Position numbers and translations under genes: made by a program. From the NCBI GenBank assembly GCA_946811695.1, contig OX328131.1:12247141-12311140 (forward strand): a stretch of 64,000 nucleotides of DNA. The letters are read 5' to 3'. This stretch comes from Gonocerus acuteangulatus. Its lineage: Eukaryota; Arthropoda; Insecta; Hemiptera; Coreidae. Numbering within the stretch: position 1 is the first letter of the stretch; the number at the start of each line of letters is the position of its first letter. The notes beneath the pieces are model-generated. The model was not told the DNA's origin and ran no database searches. It saw only the letters and a list, made by a program, of their open reading frames with translations. Positions 33,655 through 44,781 of the stretch are shown piece after piece.

Positions 33655-34167
33655 TTATTTATTCTGTATAAACATTTTGTGGAATTTTTAAATACCTATT
33701 ATTATCCTAATATGCCGTTTGACATCCTTACGAATATGACGCTCCCAACTAGGGTTCCCTTCAGTACCCTTCCTAATATCTCTCCCATTTATCTTAAAAG
33801 CGGCTTCTATGGCACTTTGAACAGAAAGACATCTATTACTGAAATAAGAATATGCCATATGGATATCCATCCAGATATGCCTTTCTTTATCCTTCAAACA
33901 ATATCCATCCATATTCTTCCCAATATGACGTTCAATATCGTTCCTGATATGTCCTTCGGGTCTTTCCTACTGTGGCATTCTATATTCTTCCTCCTGCCTC
34001 GGCTCCGGCTGCCCCTCACCCTTGCGGGCGGTTGTCTCTCCCCTTGTTGTGCCTTTCTTCGTCCTGGGAACTTTTCTTCTCAATCATAGTATTTCCAAGG
34101 CACCATTGACCCTTGTGGTTTCAGTTTCATTAAAAAAGAAAAACTAATTAGTGTAGGGCGCACCTGT
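33655..34167. other. Degenerate repeat DNA downstream of gene D
   Basis: Imperfect repeats of CCTAATATG/ATATGCC units. A 136-codon plus-strand frame exists but is composed of these repeats and is not taken as a gene. Confidence 0.45.
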
Positions 34168-34216
34168 AAAAAGTCAGACTCGCAGGAACTGCGTCATCTT
34201 ATAGCGGTTCCGTTCA
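34168..34216 (-). repeat. Dispersed tail motif, copy
   Basis: Minus-strand copy of the AACGGAACCGC..AAGATGA..GCAGTTCCTGCGAGTC tail ending in a T run; good match to 51976-52024. Confidence 0.75.
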
Positions 34217-34228
34217 TATCTACTTATC

Positions 34229-34280
34229 TGCTTCTAATCTTTTACTATCGTCTAGTACTACTAGTAAAAGATTAGAAGCA
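34229..34280. repeat. Perfect 19-bp hairpin
   Basis: TGCTTCTAATCTTTTACTA (34229-34247) and its exact complement (34262-34280) flank a 14-nt loop. Confidence 0.9.
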
Positions 34281-35086
34281 CAACACACAACAAACGTGGT
34301 TGGATCATTCGTGTAAGAGGTAAATATTTTTAAATTAATAAATGTTAATATTTTCGATTAAACCTCAATTTCTCATACCTATTGCTGATTTGCTCAGCCA
34401 CCAATCAATCGTAACATTTTTGAATAATGTAGCACTATAGAATATATTATTACGAATTTGTTGACGCCTTGGGACGGTCTCTGTTATGAATACTTTAAGA
34501 TTTATAAGCGAAAGAAGTACAGAAAACCCGTTTTGTTTTTTTAACATTGCAAAAAAAAATGATCCGCAAATTTTTTCCTGGTCCAAATTCTGTAAAGAGT
34601 TTTCAGCTTAACCTTAGCTAATTAAATCTCCCTAGCTCTTGTACAACACTGATATGTTAGATCAGTTTGTGTTGTGTTCTATCTGAGATTTAGAAGAAAT
34701 TTTGTACCGCACTATGGTACTGCAGCAGCCGCACTTAACCTGACGCACAATAACCTTCCACTGCACTAACTGTCAAACTCGCCCGCCAAGCTCGCGGCAA
34801 ATCTATTATTTTTGAACCACGGCCTGCAACTCACTAATTAGTAAATTAATGATTAATTGCTTGCGCGGGTAATGAATTGCTCATCAGTTGTTGTGCAGTA
34901 CCTCGTGTTTATCTGAAGCATTCCTTTGTGTTCGCCGAAATCAGTGAATTGTGTTGTTTGTGTGGTGAATTGTGTTGTTTGTGTGGTGAATTGGACACGG
35001 AGACTTTCAATTTTATTTATATTTATTATCGTCAGTTGCGCATTATTTATTTTTTAATAAAGAAGAATATTTTTATCATTTTATTT
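34281..35086. other. Intergenic DNA, possible solo LTR
   Basis: No gene. 34650-35080 has a promoter-like GC-richer block, a tandem TTGTGTTGTTTGTGTGGTGA doublet (34947-34993) and AATAAAGAAG. That pattern is LTR-like, but no ends could be set. Confidence 0.3.
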
Positions 35087-35256
35087 ACTTATCATCTGGC
35101 CTGTCACAGTACCATTCTTTAACGGTGCACAGTGGTTCCAAAAGCCCGATTTCTAGAACAAGCCTGTAGGAACTTATCATCTGGCCTGTCACAGTACCAT
35201 TCTTTAACGGTGCACAGTGGTTCCAAAAGCCCGATTTCTAGAACAAGCCTGTAGGC
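35087..35256. repeat. 85-bp tandem duplication
   Basis: ACTTATCATCTGGCCTGTCA... is repeated once with a period of 85 bp and almost no differences. Confidence 0.9.
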
Positions 35257-35648
35257 ACTTAAATCTTTCTGATTTTGGTATTATGACGTTTGTTTTTTTT
35301 TTAATGATACCACCATTAATTCAATAGAATAATTATTTTGGATGATCAACGGGGTTTTTATTATGAAAAATCTGAAAAGCAGCAAGTATTTAATTAAAAA
35401 AGTCATATATTACTCAATAGGTAGAGAGATGTAGAATTCAAAATGTATTTTTGAGTGCTGAGTCGAATAAATTAACAATCTAGTTAAAATTTTAAACTGT
35501 TCTCGACTAAATTTAAAATCGTGTAATCTAATATTATCTAGGTACGTATATATGTGTGTAAATAATAAAAACAAACGTGTATTAAGCATAATGTAATCTA
35601 AATATGTAAATATATAGACAATACGCAGATATAATGTAATTTAGTAAT

Positions 35649-35716
<68 letters not shown>

Positions 35717-35765
35717 ATATATGTGTGTGTGTATGTGTATGTATGTATATGCATGTGTATATATG

Positions 35766-35820
<55 letters not shown>

Positions 35821-36429
35821 ATATATATATACATATATGTATATGTCTGTACATACGTATATGTGTGTGCGTATATCTATAATGTAAATATATAAAAAGT
35901 AAGGTAATATAAGGCAAGGTAATAATATATACAAACATATAACAGATTCAGGCGAGATATTAGATGGATCTCACTGTTAATGTTTAGTTACTTACTGGCA
36001 CAAAATGTTTAAAAACTCTTTGCAGAAAAAACTCGCATCGCTTAATTTTAATAGGCTGTGCACTCATACGGCAGAGTACGGCGATGAAATTTATAGAAAA
36101 GCAACTTCAAAACGTTTACTTTTAGGTAAAACTAAAAGAGGATAGCGAAGTACCGGTTTTTTTTTTCTCTACGCGAAATAAACTAAGGCTATTGAGTTTT
36201 ATTACAGATATTTTTACAACTTAAATGCAACTTGTTCATGGTACATTTTCGCAAAACAAAAAAAAAATCGTTTAAAAGCTACATATACACATAGGACTTC
36301 CTGGGTGATAACAATTTTTCAGGAATAAAATAAATGTTTGGTAAGAAAACGGTCTACAAAAAGGCATTTTCTAATCAGAACTATTGATAAAATAAAAAAA
36401 TCATTATTAGAGCAGTATTGTACAACTAA
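35257..36429. other. AT-rich DNA with long (TA)n arrays
   Basis: (TA)n at about 35651-35711 and 35767-35820 separated by (TG/TA) mixed repeat. Nothing gene-like; open frames here are TA-repeat artefacts. Confidence 0.7.
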
Positions 36430-37348
36430 TCTATATATATAAAAATCACGTGTCGGTCTGTTTTTCTGTTTGTTTGTTCCTTATACAAATCCACACCGTT
36501 TGACCGTTTTTGACCAAACTTAGAATAATGGTAGGTCTTGATACGAGAAATCTCCTAGGCTAGGTCAAAAAAATCTACCAGCTGTCTGTCTGTATGTTTG
36601 CCCCTTATACAAATCCATACCGTTCGTCCGATTTTGACTAAACTCGGTACACATGTAGATCTTAATCTGAGGAGAGTAGTAGGCTAAGTCAAAAACGTCT
36701 ACCAGCTGTCTGTCTGTATGTTTGTCCCTTATACAAATCCATACCGTTCGTCCGATTTTGACTAAACTCGGTACACATGTAGATCTTAATCTGGGGAGAG
36801 TCGCAGGCTAAGTCAAAAACGTCTACCAGCTGTCTGTCTGTATGTTTGTCCCTTATACAAGTCCACACGGTTCGTCCGATTTTGACTAAACTCGGTACAC
36901 ATGTAGATTTTAATCTGGGGAGTGTCGTAGGTTAAGTCAGAAACGTCTACCAGATGGCTGCCTGTATGTTTGTTCTTTATACAAACCCACACCATTTGAC
37001 GGATTTTGATCAAACTGGGCACACAGGTTGGTCTTAATCAGGGGATTGTCATAGGCCAGGTGAAAAACGTCTACCAGCTGCTGTCTGTATGTTGTTGTTT
37101 TTTTTAATAAAAATCCACACCGTTAGACCGATTTTTACCAAACTTGGCATACATGTATGTCTTGATACGGGGGGGTGTTATAGGTTATGTCAAAGTCGTC
37201 TAGGACTCAGAGTTGGGAGGTCACAGGTTCGAAACAGTAACAGATTATTGTTATTAGATTTTAATAATACTTATTTGGTTTCTAATTTATTTAGGCTTTT
37301 CTATATGTAGAAAGTAGGTGTAGCATGGCACGCCGGGTAACAGCTAGT
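36430..37348 (+). mobile_element. Helitron-like nonautonomous element with internal repeats
   Basis: Starts TCTATATATATAAAAATC after an A and ends GGGTAACAGCTAGT before a T, the Helitron A/T insertion and TC...CTAGT pattern. Inside, a unit of about 124 bp (TGTCTGTCTGTATGTTTGTC...ACCGTTCGTCCGATTTTGAC) is repeated five to six times. No Rep/helicase coding. A related 3' fragment is at 54066-54214. Confidence 0.7.
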
Positions 37349-37696
37349 TAGTTATAAAAAATGTTAATCCAAACGGCATTAAACACCTTCGGTTTTAAGG
37401 TTTTTCCCCTCTTGGCAACACTACAGTGGCGCATAGATGAATTGGGTTTGGTGTCATAGAGGTGGGAATATTATTCTTGGAAGACTCTTGGGCATGACGG
37501 GGAGTTTTGTACTACTGCAAATTTACGTATGTAGGTAGTTCACTGCCAGTTTTTTATGTCTGAACAGAAGTCTTGGGATTCCACCTCAGCCCTAAAAGTG
37601 AAAACTGGACTTGATCGAAATGCACCTCAAGCTTTATTGGATTTTTCTAAAAAATATACAATGTACTGCATCAAAAGGCTGATTTAATTCTTTTTA
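37349..37696. other. Spacer
   Basis: No gene or element recognised. Confidence 0.5.
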
Positions 37697-38189
37697 CAAT
37701 CACTACAAGACTATTACAATCACTACAAGACTATTACAGTACACACCCAATAGTACGCGAAATTTTTGAAATAATACATCAGACAGCCAACGGCCATAGC
37801 CACCGTGAATGCACCGGTTCCCATAGATCACCGAAGTTAAGCAACGTCGGGCGTGGTCAGTACCTGAATGGGTCACTTTCTATCACTAGGGGGTATCTTC
37901 TTCCTGCGTCAGATCAAAAGACGAAAATATGAAGTTTCTTTTGTATTTATTAAGTAGTGTTGTACCATGTATAAACATAGCTCTGGAAGCAAATTAATTA
38001 CAAACTTAATAATTGAACATTTGCTCATTACAAAAGTTAAAAAGAACTATTCATGTTCTTACTTTATTTATATAGGCCCTTTTAAGCAAATTATTTAGTA
38101 ATGCAGTCTACACTACCCAAATTCTGAGGAAAGTGCTTAGTTATGCAGCTCCTGCTTGACGGACTTTTAAAATTTCTTTTGGATTTGGA
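37697..38189 (+). repeat. 5S-rRNA-headed SINE-like element, copy 1
   Basis: The 493-bp sequence is almost identical to 40916-41409. It opens with a 20-bp sequence repeated twice (ACAATCACTACAAGACTATT), then a 5S-rRNA-derived block (37786-37905), then a body and the shared tail GCAGCTCCTGCTTGACGGAC + TTTT (38143-38169). The 5S block keeps the start GCCAACGGCCATAGCCACC, the internal control region (GATCACCGAAGTTAAGCAAC, GTCGGGCGTGGTCAGTACC) and then diverges. It would supply an internal RNA polymerase III promoter. Confidence 0.8.
37786..37905 (+). ncRNA. 5S rRNA-derived promoter block, copy 1
   Basis: First two thirds match metazoan 5S rRNA; the last third (after CTGAATGGGTCAC) no longer pairs with the 5' end, so no functional 5S rRNA is expected. 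Confidence 0.75.
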
Positions 38190-38351
38190 TAAAAATCATA
38201 GATGCATTTTTACATAATATAAATTCTCGTCGTATTGCACTTCGCCTGAATCGTATAATTTTTCATTGTTCATTTTGCATTTGTCGAAATCACTGCAGTT
38301 TATTAAGGAGTGGGATTTTTATTAGATGTAACAGATAGAAGATATAAATAA

Positions 38352-38357
38352 TTTATT
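38352..38357 (-). terminator. Poly(A) signal of gene E
   Basis: AATAAA on the minus strand, in the C/E-type 3' UTR. Confidence 0.8.
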
Positions 38358-38415
38358 GAGTTGCAATAAATTAATTCTCTATTTACAGTTAGTTACATTC
38401 ACGAGACAAACTCTC

Positions 38416-41400
38416 TTAGTGGACAAGAGCAGCTCCGTATCCATAGGCAGACCTGTAGGCGAGAGGGGCGGCATAAGCTGGGGCGTGGGCAACAGCATAG
38501 GGAGCAGCGTAGGAGATGGCTGGAGCGACTGGAGCAACAGCCCTGACGGTGGAGCTGGTCCTGTAGGTGTTAGCATAGGAGGTGGCTACTGGAGCATGGG
38601 CGACGGCGAGGGGAGCGGCAGCGTAGGAGACAGCTGGAGCGGCGTATGCTACGGCTGGGGCAGCGTAGGACACAGCGGGGGCGGCGAGGAGACCAGCAGA
38701 GGCGGAAGCCACGGCGGCCAAAAGAACGATCTGAAATAGAAAAGTTCGTTAATACATACAATGAACTATGAGAACATAAATTTAAATTTTTCAGTTAATA
38801 ATAACATGCCTTTTTGTTGTGAAATTTATTTAGCTCTCAAGTGGTAACATTCCAGTATTTAGGATTTATACACTGATTTTGACATCGTTAGGTAAGTGTA
38901 AAAATGATCTTAAACTGCTCAATTTTTTGATAATACAAAATTTATGTATAGTTCCTGTACTCCAAACGTAATCAAACGGAATAATTTTCAAGTCAGTCCA
39001 AAGTTATGAACCTAGCTCCTATTCTACACATTTCTCAATAACCGCTGATAACAGCGCCGTTGAAAAGTATTTATTTGGATCATTTTTGAATATTGCAAAC
39101 AGACTGTAATTTGAGACAAGACTTGGAAATTCCACGAGACATGAACCAACTACTCCGTGATAGCAGTCACCATATCAACGCTATACTTACCTTTCTTAAA
39201 GACAACAATATTTTTAACAAACCCCAGACCAAACTCCTCAAATAGTCAACATGTGGGTGTAGTATGTATTACAACAACCACTTAATTTTCTTAATTCATT
39301 ATCTTTGATTGTCTAGAGGACCCAAACTATGCTTTTAACATCGCCGTTGAAAGTTTTTTTTTTTTTTTTTTTTTATAAACATCACTCATGACGTGATTTA
39401 TTCATTTATTCATAATTATTTTACATAGGATCCTTCCTATTGATTGTACATGGGGCTATTGTTCTTATGTATGTTGTCATATTATGCATAGAACCTATAT
39501 TGTAAATAGAAACTGTTGCGATTATATATAGTCATATTGTACATAGGAACTATTTTCTTCGTTTCCTTTATAATTATAAGTTTTTCTTAAAAATGTATTG
39601 TTTTTTACTAGTTAATTTTACTTTTAGCTGTATGTTATTCACAAAGTTAATTGTATAATTAGATTAAAACACACAATAATGTAATTGGATTTGTAATTAT
39701 GTAATATTGTAACTATTTTGTTGTTGTTATGTATTTCTATTTTATATGTGTAACTGGGCGAAACGCTGTCAATGCGGGGTGCTCATAAATAAATTATAAA
39801 AAAAAAAAAAAGAATATTGCAAACAACGAACGACCTGCCAAAGATATAAGTATACAAATTTGAAGGGCCCCTGTTTTCGTGACGTCTGGGTCATTAAGAG
39901 TTCACCATTTTGAGATCATATGCTTGATGTCATAAAAGCGATTCCACCCTCTAACGAAGAACGAAACGCAAGGATAGTACCGTCGTATGAAGTTTTGTTC
40001 AAGGAGTTCATTCAATTTTAACCGGAGGATGTAGCTATATTATCAGCAATAAATTAATTATAGTACTAAGAAAAAAATATTACTAACAGAACTTCTGAGG
40101 TGTATATTCAGATCTGTAAAAGGTACTATTACTATATTACCAATAATACTGACTAATAAATTAAATTAAGATAAATTTGCTTCGAAGAAGTACTGTAATT
40201 TTATACCTGGTCATTACTCGAAAGGAGTGCGTGTAATTTAATCCACTTTCTATACACATGTTCATACAATATTTTCTTTAAAAAAATGCCCGATATTGAC
40301 GAAATATTGCAAAATAATATTTCGTATGGATCTGTTATCATCGGTTAGCTGAAAATTGTTATTTATTAGTAGTTTCTCGTAAGAAATCAAATAAAGATGA
40401 TTGGAAGAACCAAAAATTACATTTTGTACTCAAATTTTAGATTTTATCAAATAAAAGATTTATTTTTATTTTTAATAGGTCTGGACAAGATGGGGTAATT
40501 AATTAATAATTTTATTAATATATGTCTGCTCTTTGTAACTTTTATAATATTTTGTTAATTATTTTGTTCTGCCAAAGGTTGAAGTGTTTATGATAAAAAT
40601 AGCGGATATTATAATTTTCAATATTTATGAATAGTTTTTGTTTCCACGAGACATTTTCCGGTGTTCTTCTTTGAAAGACGTTACTGTTGGATTCTGGAAG
40701 AGTTTGATAATATTTTTGCAGTTTTCAATGTAAGTGAAAAATGGATCAACCTCCAATTATCTATGGATGTGGCTGTTCTTTATGAACCAAATGGCTTATA
40801 GCCGAAACGTTTCTGGAACAAAATTTAAATAACCTAGTGTGCGGCATGCCGCATGAAACAGAAAATATGTATTTCCTTTTTCATTTTTTATTCAAACATT
40901 AGCTTCTCAAATCTCACAATCACTACAAGACTATTACAATCACTACAAGACTATTACAGTACACATCCAATAGTACGCGAAATTTTTGAAATAATACATC
41001 AGACAGCCAACGGCCATAGCCACGTTGAATGCACCGGTTCCCATAGATCACCGAAGTTAAGCAACGTCGGGCGTGGTCAGTACCTGAATGGGTCACTTTC
41101 TATCACTAGGGGGTATCTTCTTCCTGCGTCAGATCAAAAGACGAAAATATGAAGTTTTTTTTGTATTTATTAAGTAGTGTTGTACCATGTATAAACATAG
41201 CTCTGGAAGCAAATTAATTACAAACTTAATAATTGAACATTTGCTCATTACAAAAGTAAAAAAGAACTATTCATGTTCTTACTTTATTTATATAGGCCCT
41301 TTTAAGCAAATTATTTAGTAATGCAGTCTACACTACCCAAATTCTGAGGAAAGTGCTTAGTTATGCAGCTCCTGCGAGACGGACTTTTAAAATTTCTTTT

Positions 41401-41694
41401 GGATTTGGACTCACCAATAAATTATTTAATTAACTAACATAGGGAATAACGATATTATACAAGAGATGCTATAAGTTGTGACTTAAAAGCAAATTAATTT
41501 GAATTGAATTAAATTGACTGATAAGATGGCAGGTCCTGTGCGTTGAACGTTTTTGTTATGAGTTATTCCATTGCGAAATCTAAGTCTTGTAATAAGTGTC
41601 ATTACTTTACATTATAACTGTAAAAGAAAGTAATGTTTTAAATATTTTGAGTATGAATTTTTAAAATAAATTGAATACTCACTAGCTTGTACAT
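38416..41694 (-). CDS. Cuticular protein gene E, two exons with retroelement-filled intron
   Basis: Exon 1 41683-41694 (Met-Tyr-Lys-Leu, then GTGAGT) and exon 2 38416-38730 (acceptor CTATTTCAG). The intron is about 2.95 kb instead of 75 bp and holds a LINE 3' end (39100-39812) and a 5S-headed element (40916-41409). The product is 108 aa: signal peptide [16 protein letters not shown], the same AAPAV repeats, but with two in-frame deletions around [18 protein letters not shown] relative to A-D. Promoter and exon 1 are nearly identical to those of A-D, so the pairing of exons 3 kb apart is well supported, though a transcript would prove it. Inferred role: secreted structural cuticle protein. Confidence 0.82.
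39100..39812 (+). mobile_element. LINE 3' end inside intron of gene E
   Basis: The plus strand carries [20 protein letters not shown] and [18 protein letters not shown] before a stop at about 39243, matching the C-terminus of RNase H-type LINE proteins. An untranslated region follows, with GGCGAAACGCTGTCAATGC and GTGCTCATAAATAAATT before an A-tail (39799-39812). The same tail sequence occurs reversed at 18560-18640. Confidence 0.65.
39813..40915. other. Intronic AT-rich DNA
   Basis: Intron of gene E. No protein motif. AAATGGCTTATAGCCGAAAC (about 40790-40810) resembles the conserved untranslated end of some retroelements. Confidence 0.4.
40916..41409 (+). repeat. 5S-rRNA-headed SINE-like element, copy 2
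   Basis: Nearly identical to 37697-38189 over the whole length, including the doubled 20-bp leader, the 5S block (41006-41125) and the tail (41363-41389). Antisense within the intron of gene E. Confidence 0.8.
41006..41125 (+). ncRNA. 5S rRNA-derived promoter block, copy 2
   Basis: Same as the copy at 37786; CACGTTGAATGC here against CACCGTGAATGC there. Confidence 0.75.
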
Positions 41695-41750
41695 GTTTGG
41701 TGTTGGTACTAGTACTGTATACTACTGTACTTGTGCTACAGCCTGCTAGC

Positions 41751-41807
41751 TTATATACTCGATAGGTACCGTCCTTGTCAAGAGTAGGGGAGGCGGGGCT
41801 TAACCTT
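41751..41807 (-). promoter_or_regulatory. Proximal promoter module of gene E
   Basis: On the minus strand AAGGTTA (41801-41807), GC-rich box (GCCCCGCCTCCCCTACTC), CAAGGACGGTACC and TATATAA (41751-41757), as at genes B-D. Confidence 0.75.
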
Positions 41808-42022
41808 CACTGGCGTGTCTGGTTTAAGTAGATCAACAATTGCGAAAATGATTAAAAAGTGCTTTTCATAAAACCATTTTTCATAAATTAAGACAAAAAA
41901 AAACTTGTAATTCAAGTTGAAGTTGTAGAAAAAATATCTAACTTGCATAGGAACTGTTAGTTTTTTTATTCTTAGGATTAGTAGGCGATATCGTGGGGTG
42001 CACATTATCCCAGTATAAATAT

Positions 42023-42095
<73 letters not shown>

Positions 42096-42399
42096 GATTT
42101 TGGACCTTTTTCTCAACTATGTCTTTTAAATTGGCAGAAGGATTTAGAAAAATTTTAATTTCTTACTTATTTATTTTTATTTTTATTACCTCTACAGGGA
42201 GGGGGAAACGTGCTCAAACGATGATTCATAAATGCTAACTATGAGTCAAGCATTGTTGTGTGCCTGACACCTTTTACTCCTAAAATTTGTAGCTACAGCA
42301 TAACCGAGTCTTCCTCGCACATATCTCTCAGAAATTAGTAATGTCTTACCGTCTAATGGCTAAGGTATCATCTCTAAGTTAATAACGTACTAATTATTT
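41808..42399. other. Upstream region of gene E with (TA)n
   Basis: No gene; (TA)n at 42028-42094. Confidence 0.6.
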
Positions 42400-42570
42400 A
42401 TGTCAAAAAAAAAATTCAGGGTGAGCGTAGACACCACTCATTCGGTTGTATTTGTTCAGGAAAATGGAGTACCTCAAGGAGGTGTTTCAAGCACAACCTC
42501 ATTCAATATTGCTATGAATTCGGTTCTGATGACTTACTCATATACAGTGTTTTACTGTCTTTACAAATAT
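42400..42570 (+). pseudogene. LINE reverse-transcriptase motif fragment
   Basis: FRVSVDTTHSVVFVQENGVP followed by QGGVSSTTSFNIAMNSV: the GVPQGSVLSPxLFN(I)xxN motif of non-LTR reverse transcriptase preceded by the usual strand. A tiny fragment without the catalytic YADD box. Confidence 0.7.
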
Positions 42571-42577
42571 ACGTATG

Positions 42578-42580
<3 letters not shown>

Positions 42581-42629
<49 letters not shown>
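42581..42629. repeat. (TA)n microsatellite at MITE insertion site
   Basis: TA array directly abutting the left end of the MITE, which inserts at TA. Confidence 0.9.
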
Positions 42630-42632
<3 letters not shown>

Positions 42633-42957
42633 GGTGTAACGTAATTGGAGACGAATACTTAAGGAGGTGAAAATAAATGTAACTCAAATGGTCCTTTGGG
42701 CTGAGGGCCAATTCCCAACAGGGAAGGAGGAAATTGAAGTTAATGTTTTTTTTAGGTTAACCACGTTTTTCGTTGAATAGAAAGCAATAACCCCATAACT
42801 GTTTAAGATATGCAGTGCCCAAATGCAGCGTCGTAAACTAGACAAAATGTTCAAGTAGACTGTGTCAATTATAAAACCAGTTAAAGTGGGGGTAAAAAGA
42901 AGTTTAAATTTACAATTCACCTCCTTAAGTATTCATCACCACATACGTTACACCCTG
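42630..42957. mobile_element. MITE, CAGGGTGTAAC ends, TA duplication
   Basis: 328 bp with imperfect terminal inverted repeats of about 44 bp (CAGGGTGTAACGTAATTGG; inner ACTTAAGGAGGTGAA) and TA on both sides. No coding capacity. A Tc1/mariner-type MITE is the likely reading. Confidence 0.82.
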
Positions 42958-43059
42958 TATGTATATATACAAATAGACACACAATACACAGACACACACA
43001 CACACACATATTTAATTTTTATATTTATCATTATTTTATTTTTTATTATTATAATTATA

Positions 43060-43800
43060 TTTCGTTATATAATTCAACCCTTTTCAAAAAATGTATTATT
43101 TTATTCAGCATATTTACAGTGTCTAATGCCTCTCTTATGTCTGGAGGGATATTCGTTTAATTCTATCCTGAATTCATGGCATTGAGATATTAATTTATTG
43201 TTGAAGGTTCATTACATCTTGGGCATTTTGGAGGTTGCTCTCTTGCCATCAATATCTATGTGAGATTTTTGTTTGTCCAATCCTCATTCTTGTTATGACT
43301 ACCTCCTCTCTTCTATTTTCCCTTGACAACGAGAACAAGGTGTCTACTGAGGTTTTTATGTATTTTAGTTTATTATCTTCTACTTCATTCCACTTACATT
43401 TCCAGTTTACTTTTAACATTTATTTTAGTGGTAGGAATAGTTCCTTCCCCGTCAATGAGGTTGGCGTGATTTCATTTTGGTTGTGTGCCTCTTTTGCAGC
43501 CATATCCACCATCTCATCACCATTCCCTCTATACCTATGTGGCTGGGTTTCCATATGAACATTATTGTGTTTCCTTGCATTTCATGTGTATGAAAGTATG
43601 TTTGTATTTTGCACTTGGAAATTGTTCGAGTAAATGTCCTGCAGGCTGTGGAGTGGACTTAAGGAGTCTTTGGAGATGACGAAGTCGTTTTGTGTTGACT
43701 CTAAATTTTGGTGTAGAGCTAAGGTTATTTTCATTAACATGGTTTTAATCCTTTGTGTTAATAATATTCGAATAAAAGCTCCCATTCCATGTCACTAAGG
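43060..43800 (-). pseudogene. LINE RNase H and C-terminal fragment
   Basis: The minus strand reads DFVISKDSLSPLHSLQDI (the DS.SAL motif of RNase H), then after a frameshift QPHRYRGNGDEMVDMAAKEA (equivalent of W-PSH-GI-GNE-D-AAK), RREEVVITRMRIGQTKISH, QNAQDVMNL in another frame, and REALDTVNMLNKIIHFLKRV near the end. Several stops and frameshifts. Same domain plan as the intact frame at 58428-59354, different family. Confidence 0.75.
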
Positions 43801-43829
43801 TCAATCTAAAAGGATTAGTAAAGCAAAAA

Positions 43830-44545
43830 AAGTTGGAAAGAATAGATGCATTTTCGACTTTTGTCCACAGGCTGCCATACTATGCGTCGGTCTTTCAGGC
43901 TGAGGTATATGCAATCCTTGCTGTCGCACTTCAGTTGAGAGGAACACAATGCAACAAGAAAAGGATTATTTTCTTACAGATAGCTTAGCGGCCTGCAAGG
44001 CGCTAAGCAACCAAAAGACTACGTCAAAACTGGTCAGGGAGTGTAAAATAGGCCAAGAATAGGAATTGTGTCGAGATCCACTGGATACCTGGGCACAGTG
44101 GAATCCCTGGCAATGAAAGGGCGGACCTACTTACAGGAGAGGTGCCGCTGCAACGCAAATAGGCCCTGCTCCAAGCAACAAAACCTGTGGGAAACCCAAA
44201 CTCTAAGGCACACCAAATACTTTATTCCAAAGCCTTCTGAACCCTGAATGAAGCTGAAGCTCCTTAACAGCGTATAACTTCGGGAAGCTTTTTGAATAAT
44301 TACAGGACATTGCAAACTGAACAAGCACCTTCATAGGATGAAGATAGTGAACTCCCACATCTGTAGATGGTGTGGAGCAGAAGAAGAGACGCCGATACAC
44401 ATCACCCGGGACTGTGAACGGCTAGATCACATACGTTTTAGGTACTTCGGTGATACAAAGGATACCAATCTTGACCCAAGCGAAATATCGATATGGAGAC
44501 TTCTGGATTATTGGAAGGTAGTTCTCTGAGGAGTGACAACAACGG
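43830..44545 (+). pseudogene. LINE RNase H and zinc-knuckle tail fragment
   Basis: The plus strand reads HRLPYYASVFQAEVYAI, then across frames the DSLAACKAL and W-PGHSGIPGNE-AD motifs of RNase H, LNKHLHRMKI, and HICRWCGAEEETPIHITRDC followed by ERLDHIRFRYFG. This CxxC...H...C tail with R-R-(Y/F)LG is characteristic of R1/Jockey-type elements with RNase H. It lies head to head with the minus-strand fragment just to its left. Confidence 0.75.
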
Positions 44546-44679
44546 GTAGCACAATAGGTCGTACGGCCGCGGTGCGCTATCTGGAGGAGGACAGCCCGAA
44601 ATTATTTTATTGTATTGTAAGGGCCCTTGGCCATCTGTCACATATCTGGGGCCATAAAAGTAATTAACGAAAGTTTTAA

Positions 44680-44781
44680 CCAAAGTAATTACTATTTCTA
44701 TTTCAAGCTTTCCAAATGACACGAGGGATATGAATAGAAACGTGAAAAGATGAAGCAGTTCCTGCAAGTCGCACTTTTTAT
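44680..44781 (+). repeat. Dispersed element X tail, diverged copy
   Basis: CTATTTCAAGCTTTCCAAATG...GATGAAGCAGTTCCTGCAAG + TCGCACTTTTTA corresponds to 51940-52024 and 60770-60857. Confidence 0.7.

Noticed and set aside
33679..34089. 136-codon open frame downstream of gene D
   Set aside because: It is made of degenerate ATATGCC/ATATCC repeats and shows no domain, signal peptide or family resemblance.
34650..35256. A solo LTR
   Set aside because: Composition and an AATAAA are suggestive, but no TG...CA ends or target duplication could be set.
35582..35938. Tyr/Ile-rich open frames of up to 118 codons (also near 57496-57798 and 9591-9833)
   Set aside because: They are translations of TA microsatellites.
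40760..40830. A hammerhead ribozyme of Penelope type around GGCTTATAGCCGAAAC
   Set aside because: The GAAAC half and a 3-bp stem are visible, but the CTGATGA core is not intact and the flanking stems do not pair.
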